Part shown: one piece after another, positions 13,994 to 16,034 of the stretch
Layout of the letters: every line of letters starts with the position of its first letter
Numbering within the stretch: position 1 is the first letter of the stretch
Origin: JBBDIX01 sp040880235
GTDB lineage: Bacteria > Actinomycetota > Nitriliruptoria > Nitriliruptorales > Nitriliruptoraceae
Direction: 5' to 3'
Length of the DNA: 16,034 nt
NCBI GenBank assembly: GCA_040880235.1
Contig: JBBDIX010000067.1
Coordinates: 1-16,034 of the forward strand
The notes under the pieces: generated by a model
What the model was told of the DNA's origin: nothing
Database searches by the model: none
What the model saw: only the letters and a program-made list of their open reading frames with translations
Position numbers and translations under genes: made by a program

Positions 13994-14396
13994 TGGTGCG
14001 GCGCGTTCGGGCGATCCCGGCTGCCTTCAGTGCAGCGGCAGGGACGCCGGCCTCACGCCAGGCGGCATAGCTGATGCCCTTGCGTTCGGAGTACTCGGCG
14101 GCGGCGTCGACGAAGCCCCGCTCGAGCGCGTCCATGTCCGGCTGGTCCTGCAGTGCGATCAGGCGCTGCTCGAGATCCAGGCGCCGCTGGATCAGTTCCA
14201 CGCGGCGTGCGGGGTCCGGCTCGGCGTCGATCTCGTTCTGCACGTCCACGAGACGCTGGTTGATCGTGTCCGCATCGAGGCGTCGACCAGGCTTCCTGCC
14301 GGTCTCGAGTGCCGCGAGATACTCACGAATGGCCTTGCCCTGAGCGCGGCCGAGCGCGAGTGCTTCCTTGTGTTCCCGGGTCATCTGTCGTGCCAC
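13989..14396 (-). CDS. Conserved actinobacterial helical protein, function unknown
   Basis: The 135-residue product begins MARQMTREHKEALALGRAQG, continues with a charged helical stretch (about 45-85, QRLVDVQNEIDAEPDPARRV, then ELIQRRLDLEQRLIALQ) that probably forms a coiled coil, and ends with RKGISYAAWREAGVPAAAL. The last motif recurs, as I recall, in a family of small uncharacterised actinobacterial proteins that begin with a similar EHKxALAxGRxxG segment. I know of no assigned function. It has no signal peptide, membrane segment or catalytic motif and is Arg-rich, so nucleic-acid binding is possible but unproven. GTG 14396 is chosen because CAGGAG lies five bases upstream; in-frame ATGs further up lack a comparable site. 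A good sigma70-type promoter lies at 14495-14466. Confidence 0.85.
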   Translation of the reverse strand: MARQMTREHKEALALGRAQGKAIREYLAALETGRKPGRRLDADTINQRLVDVQNEIDAEPDPARRVELIQRRLDLEQRLIALQDQPDMDALERGFVDAAAEYSERKGISYAAWREAGVPAAALKAAGIARTRRTS

Positions 14397-14649
14397 GCCA
14401 ACTCCTGTCGGATCGGAGGCTTCGTCATGAGCATTCGGAGCGCCTGTCATGCGAACCATTTGACCATTGTCTCGCACACTGGCGCGCGTGTCCAATACGC
14501 AACTTCGGACCGCTACCTTGGCCATTCAACCGTGTCAGTACATCGGGATCCACCGGGAAACCTGGACGATTCTCGGCGAGGGTCCACACCTCACGGAGGA
14601 TGCGATCGCACCGCCACATCCTTCAGAGACGCGTGTCCTCGGGCCGTCA
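14397..14649. other. Intergenic region of lower GC
   Basis: This 253-base stretch has visibly more A and T than its surroundings. The frame leading into the VanZ-like gene is open here, but about one third of its third codon positions are A or T, against very few in the neighbouring genes, which argues that it is not coding. It contains the promoter of the minus-strand gene (14495-14466), a TACCTT (14514-14519) that could serve as a plus-strand -10 box, and a GGAGG-ATG combination at 14595-14602 that is out of frame with the VanZ gene. Confidence 0.5.
14466..14495 (-). promoter_or_regulatory. Promoter of the 135-residue protein gene
   Basis: On the minus strand TTGGAC (14495-14490) and GACAAT (14471-14466) are 18 bases apart and resemble the TTGACA and TATAAT boxes. 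Transcription would start near 14459, about 63 bases before the GTG. It is one of the better promoter matches in the window. Confidence 0.5.
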
Positions 14650-15000
14650 TTGTCCGTGGTGTTGCCGGTCCTGTTCATCGTGTCGCTGACCCTGTTCGAC
14701 CCTCCACAGTGGTTGTGGTTCATCCCCGAACCCGTGGTCGACACGGTGGGATTCCGGCCTCTCGAGATGCTGCTGAACATCGCCCTCTTCGTGCCGCTCG
14801 GCCTCGGTCTGGGCGCGTGGTGGCCGTCGCGGCCGCGCCTGCTGTGGGGGGCGATCGTGTTGTCGGTGGGCATCGAACTCGCCCAGCTGACCCTGCCCGA
14901 CCGCCACACCGATCCCGTGGACGTGCTCACCAACGGGGTCGGCGCGCTCCTCGGGTTCGCCGTCGCACGCTGGATCCATGCGGCTCGTCGGCGGGAGTGA
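14650..15000 (+). CDS. VanZ-like membrane protein (start uncertain)
   Basis: The product has the VanZ-like layout of four membrane helices: VVLPVLFIVSLTLF, LEMLLNIALFVPLGLGLGAW, LLWGAIVLSVGIELAQL and DVLTNGVGALLGFAVARWI. The conserved LLNIALFVPLG and IELAQL...TDPVDVLTNGVGALLG motifs are present. VanZ was named for teicoplanin resistance, but most family members have no known role. The start is unresolved. TTG 14650 gives 116 residues and coincides with the change to high-GC third positions, yet it has no good ribosome binding site. GTG 14488 or TTG 14467 would add 54 or 61 residues of unusual composition that overlap the opposing promoter. No phosphate- or glycopeptide-related neighbour is seen. 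Confidence 0.72.
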   Translation: MSVVLPVLFIVSLTLFDPPQWLWFIPEPVVDTVGFRPLEMLLNIALFVPLGLGLGAWWPSRPRLLWGAIVLSVGIELAQLTLPDRHTDPVDVLTNGVGALLGFAVARWIHAARRRE

Positions 15001-15015
15001 ACATCGCCGCTCGGC

Positions 15016-15021
15016 TACGGT
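15016..15021 (+). promoter_or_regulatory. Possible -10 box for bioY
   Basis: TACGGT fits TANNNT and lies 35 bases before the bioY ATG, just past the VanZ gene stop. No -35 box is clear and no biotin-repressor operator is recognised. bioY could also be read from a transcript through the VanZ-like gene. Confidence 0.25.
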
Positions 15022-15056
15022 GGGCGCGACGACACCCATTCGGCGAGGAGAGTCCC

Positions 15057-15626
15057 ATGAGTGCTTCCCCACGTGCGTCCGCGGCGGTCCTGGCCGACCG
15101 TATTCCCGGTGCGCTGGCTCGCGACGCCGCGCTCGTCACGGGTTTCGCCCTGGCGATCGCCCTGAGTGCGCAACTGGCGTTCCCGCTGCCGGGAACGCCC
15201 ATTCTGGTCACCGCACAGACGCTCGTGGTCCTGCTGGGAGCGGCGACGCTGGGCGCGACGCGCGCCTCGATCGGTGCCGGCGCGTTCCTGCTCGTCGGAC
15301 TCGCCGGGGTTCCCGCGTGGTTCGCCCACAGTGGGGGGACCTCGACGGGATACATCATCGGATTCGTCGCCGCGGCCCTGGTGGTCGGGCGTTGCGCTCG
15401 GTCCGGCCTGCTGCGTTCGCACCTCGGTGCCGTGTCGGTGATGGTCGGCGGCAACCTCGTCATCTACGCGTTCGGGGTGCCGGTGCTCGCCTTCGTGCTG
15501 GGCATCGGCCTGACCGAGGCCGTGCTGCTGGGCGTCGTGCCGTTCCTCATCGGCGATGCGGTGAAGATCGCGATCGCGACGGTGCTGCTGCCGCAGGTCC
15601 AGCGACTGGTCGACCGAACGGAGTGA
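15057..15626 (+). CDS. bioY: BioY, biotin ECF transporter substrate-binding subunit
   Basis: BioY is the integral membrane S component that captures biotin. It works with the EcfA/EcfT (BioM/BioN) energising module, or alone at low efficiency in some bacteria. The 189-residue protein has about six hydrophobic segments and the family signatures: FPLPGTPILVTAQTLVVLLGA (split at 42-62), LGATRASIGAGAFLLVGLAG (65-84), the glycine-rich GGTSTGYIIGF (93-103), and PFLIGDAVK (162-170) near the C-terminus, whose Asp and Lys are typical for biotin binding. The ATG is preceded by GAGGAGAG six bases upstream. No bioM or bioN follows, so the transporter module must be encoded elsewhere, as for group II ECF systems. 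It lies 56 bases past the VanZ-like gene on the same strand. Confidence 0.94.
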   Translation: MSASPRASAAVLADRIPGALARDAALVTGFALAIALSAQLAFPLPGTPILVTAQTLVVLLGAATLGATRASIGAGAFLLVGLAGVPAWFAHSGGTSTGYIIGFVAAALVVGRCARSGLLRSHLGAVSVMVGGNLVIYAFGVPVLAFVLGIGLTEAVLLGVVPFLIGDAVKIAIATVLLPQVQRLVDRTE

Positions 15627-15684
15627 GGGCGTGTCCGCCAGATGTCAGGGGTGACCGGGAGGGCTCGTGCAGGATCGGCGGACG

Positions 15685-16034
15685 ATGGTGAGCGAGGGTG
15701 CGCGACGTGTGGCCACCTCGTATGCAGGTGCCCGAGCGCTCGTCACCGGTGCCGCTGGCTTCCTCGGATCGAGTGTGTGTCGAGCGCTGGTCGGGGCGGA
15801 CGTGCACGTGTACGGGGTCGACTCGTTCATCACGGGCCTGCGAGCGAACGTCGAGGATCTGGCGGATGATCCGAGGTTCGAACTCGCCGAGGCCGACGTG
15901 GTCGAGTACCTCGACGTCCCCGACGACGTGGCCCTCGTCCTGCACCTCGCATCACCGGCGTCGCCCGTCGACTACCTGCGCCACCCCATCCACACCATGA
16001 AGGTCGGGTCGATCGGGACGCTCAACGCGCTCGG
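15685..16034 (+). CDS. NAD-dependent epimerase/UDP-glucuronate decarboxylase-like (partial)
   Basis: The gene runs off the right edge; 116 codons are visible. The Rossmann fold begins RALVTGAAGFLGSSVC, with the TGXXGXXG dinucleotide loop at 21-28, and an acidic residue follows at the second strand (YGVDSF). The segment HLASPASPVDY (88-98) followed by HPIHTMKVGSIGTLNAL is the pattern of extended short-chain dehydrogenases close to UDP-xylose synthase (UXS). The product would then be a nucleotide-sugar enzyme for surface polysaccharide. The catalytic Tyr-X3-Lys lies beyond the window. ATG 15685 is used (AGGA ten bases upstream); GTG 15688 and GTG 15709 are alternatives. Confidence 0.86.
   Translation, partial: MVSEGARRVATSYAGARALVTGAAGFLGSSVCRALVGADVHVYGVDSFITGLRANVEDLADDPRFELAEADVVEYLDVPDDVALVLHLASPASPVDYLRHPIHTMKVGSIGTLNAL

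Noticed and set aside
14427..15056. Open frame from ATG 14427 (with GGAGG upstream) continuing in frame into bioY
   Set aside because: It crosses the VanZ-like gene in the wrong frame with low-complexity residues. bioY has its own strong ribosome binding site and a normal-length product starting at 15057.
15633..15683. GTCCGCC...GGCGGAC inverted repeat in the leader of the epimerase gene
   Set aside because: The seven-base arms are perfect but 37 bases apart; in DNA this GC-rich such pairs occur by chance and no T tract or regulatory partner supports it.

Overview
The window is very GC-rich, gene-dense DNA with GTG/TTG starts, ATGA/GTGA stop-start overlaps and TANNNT -10 boxes. Together with a WhiB-family iron-sulfur protein, a PonA2-type penicillin-binding protein with PASTA domains and an aspartokinase with an apparent internal beta-subunit start, this points to an actinobacterium, possibly a non-model deep lineage. 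I cannot place it more precisely. No transposase, integrase, phage gene, CRISPR array or rRNA is visible. Most of the window is housekeeping sequence.

Layout. Positions 222-2509 (+) hold the ask-asd operon, the first two steps of the aspartate family amino-acid pathway, with a likely internal start inside ask. A tRNA-Pro(CGG) lies at 2569-2643 (-), with hairpins on both sides. Positions 2743-7057 (-) carry YbjN-like protein, then class A PBP, then a membrane-anchored metallophosphoesterase; the last two overlap by four bases. Positions 7132-8971 (+) carry an NfeD-family membrane protein, with a probable leaderless start, and whiB. Positions 9110-9705 (+) carry a 47-residue DUF4177-like protein coupled to a RidA-family protein. 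Positions 12906-9722 (-) carry selA-selB, which make Sec-tRNA and deliver it to the ribosome. Positions 13059-13979 (+) carry a LACTB2-like metallo-beta-lactamase-fold hydrolase, which converges on an uncharacterised 135-residue helical protein (13989-14396, -). Positions 14650-16034 (+) carry a VanZ-like membrane protein, the biotin ECF transporter subunit BioY, and the start of an NAD-dependent sugar epimerase/decarboxylase cut by the window end.

Context. The set metallophosphoesterase, ponA2-type PBP, whiB, short DUF4177-like ORF, ridA and MBL hydrolase matches, from memory, the block Rv3683-ponA2-whiB4-...-Rv3678A-Rv3678c-Rv3677c next to crp in Mycobacterium tuberculosis, and its Streptomyces counterpart. 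Here nfeD plus ybjN sit between the PBP and whiB, and selA-selB sits between ridA and the MBL gene. The anion-transport ATPase pair expected beside whiB4 is absent. The main functional surprises are the selenocysteine genes lodged in this block and the apparent loss of protease residues in NfeD. Other points of interest are a palindrome at the PBP promoter, hairpins spanning convergent stop codons, and the internal ask start. I did not find an obviously new multi-gene system.
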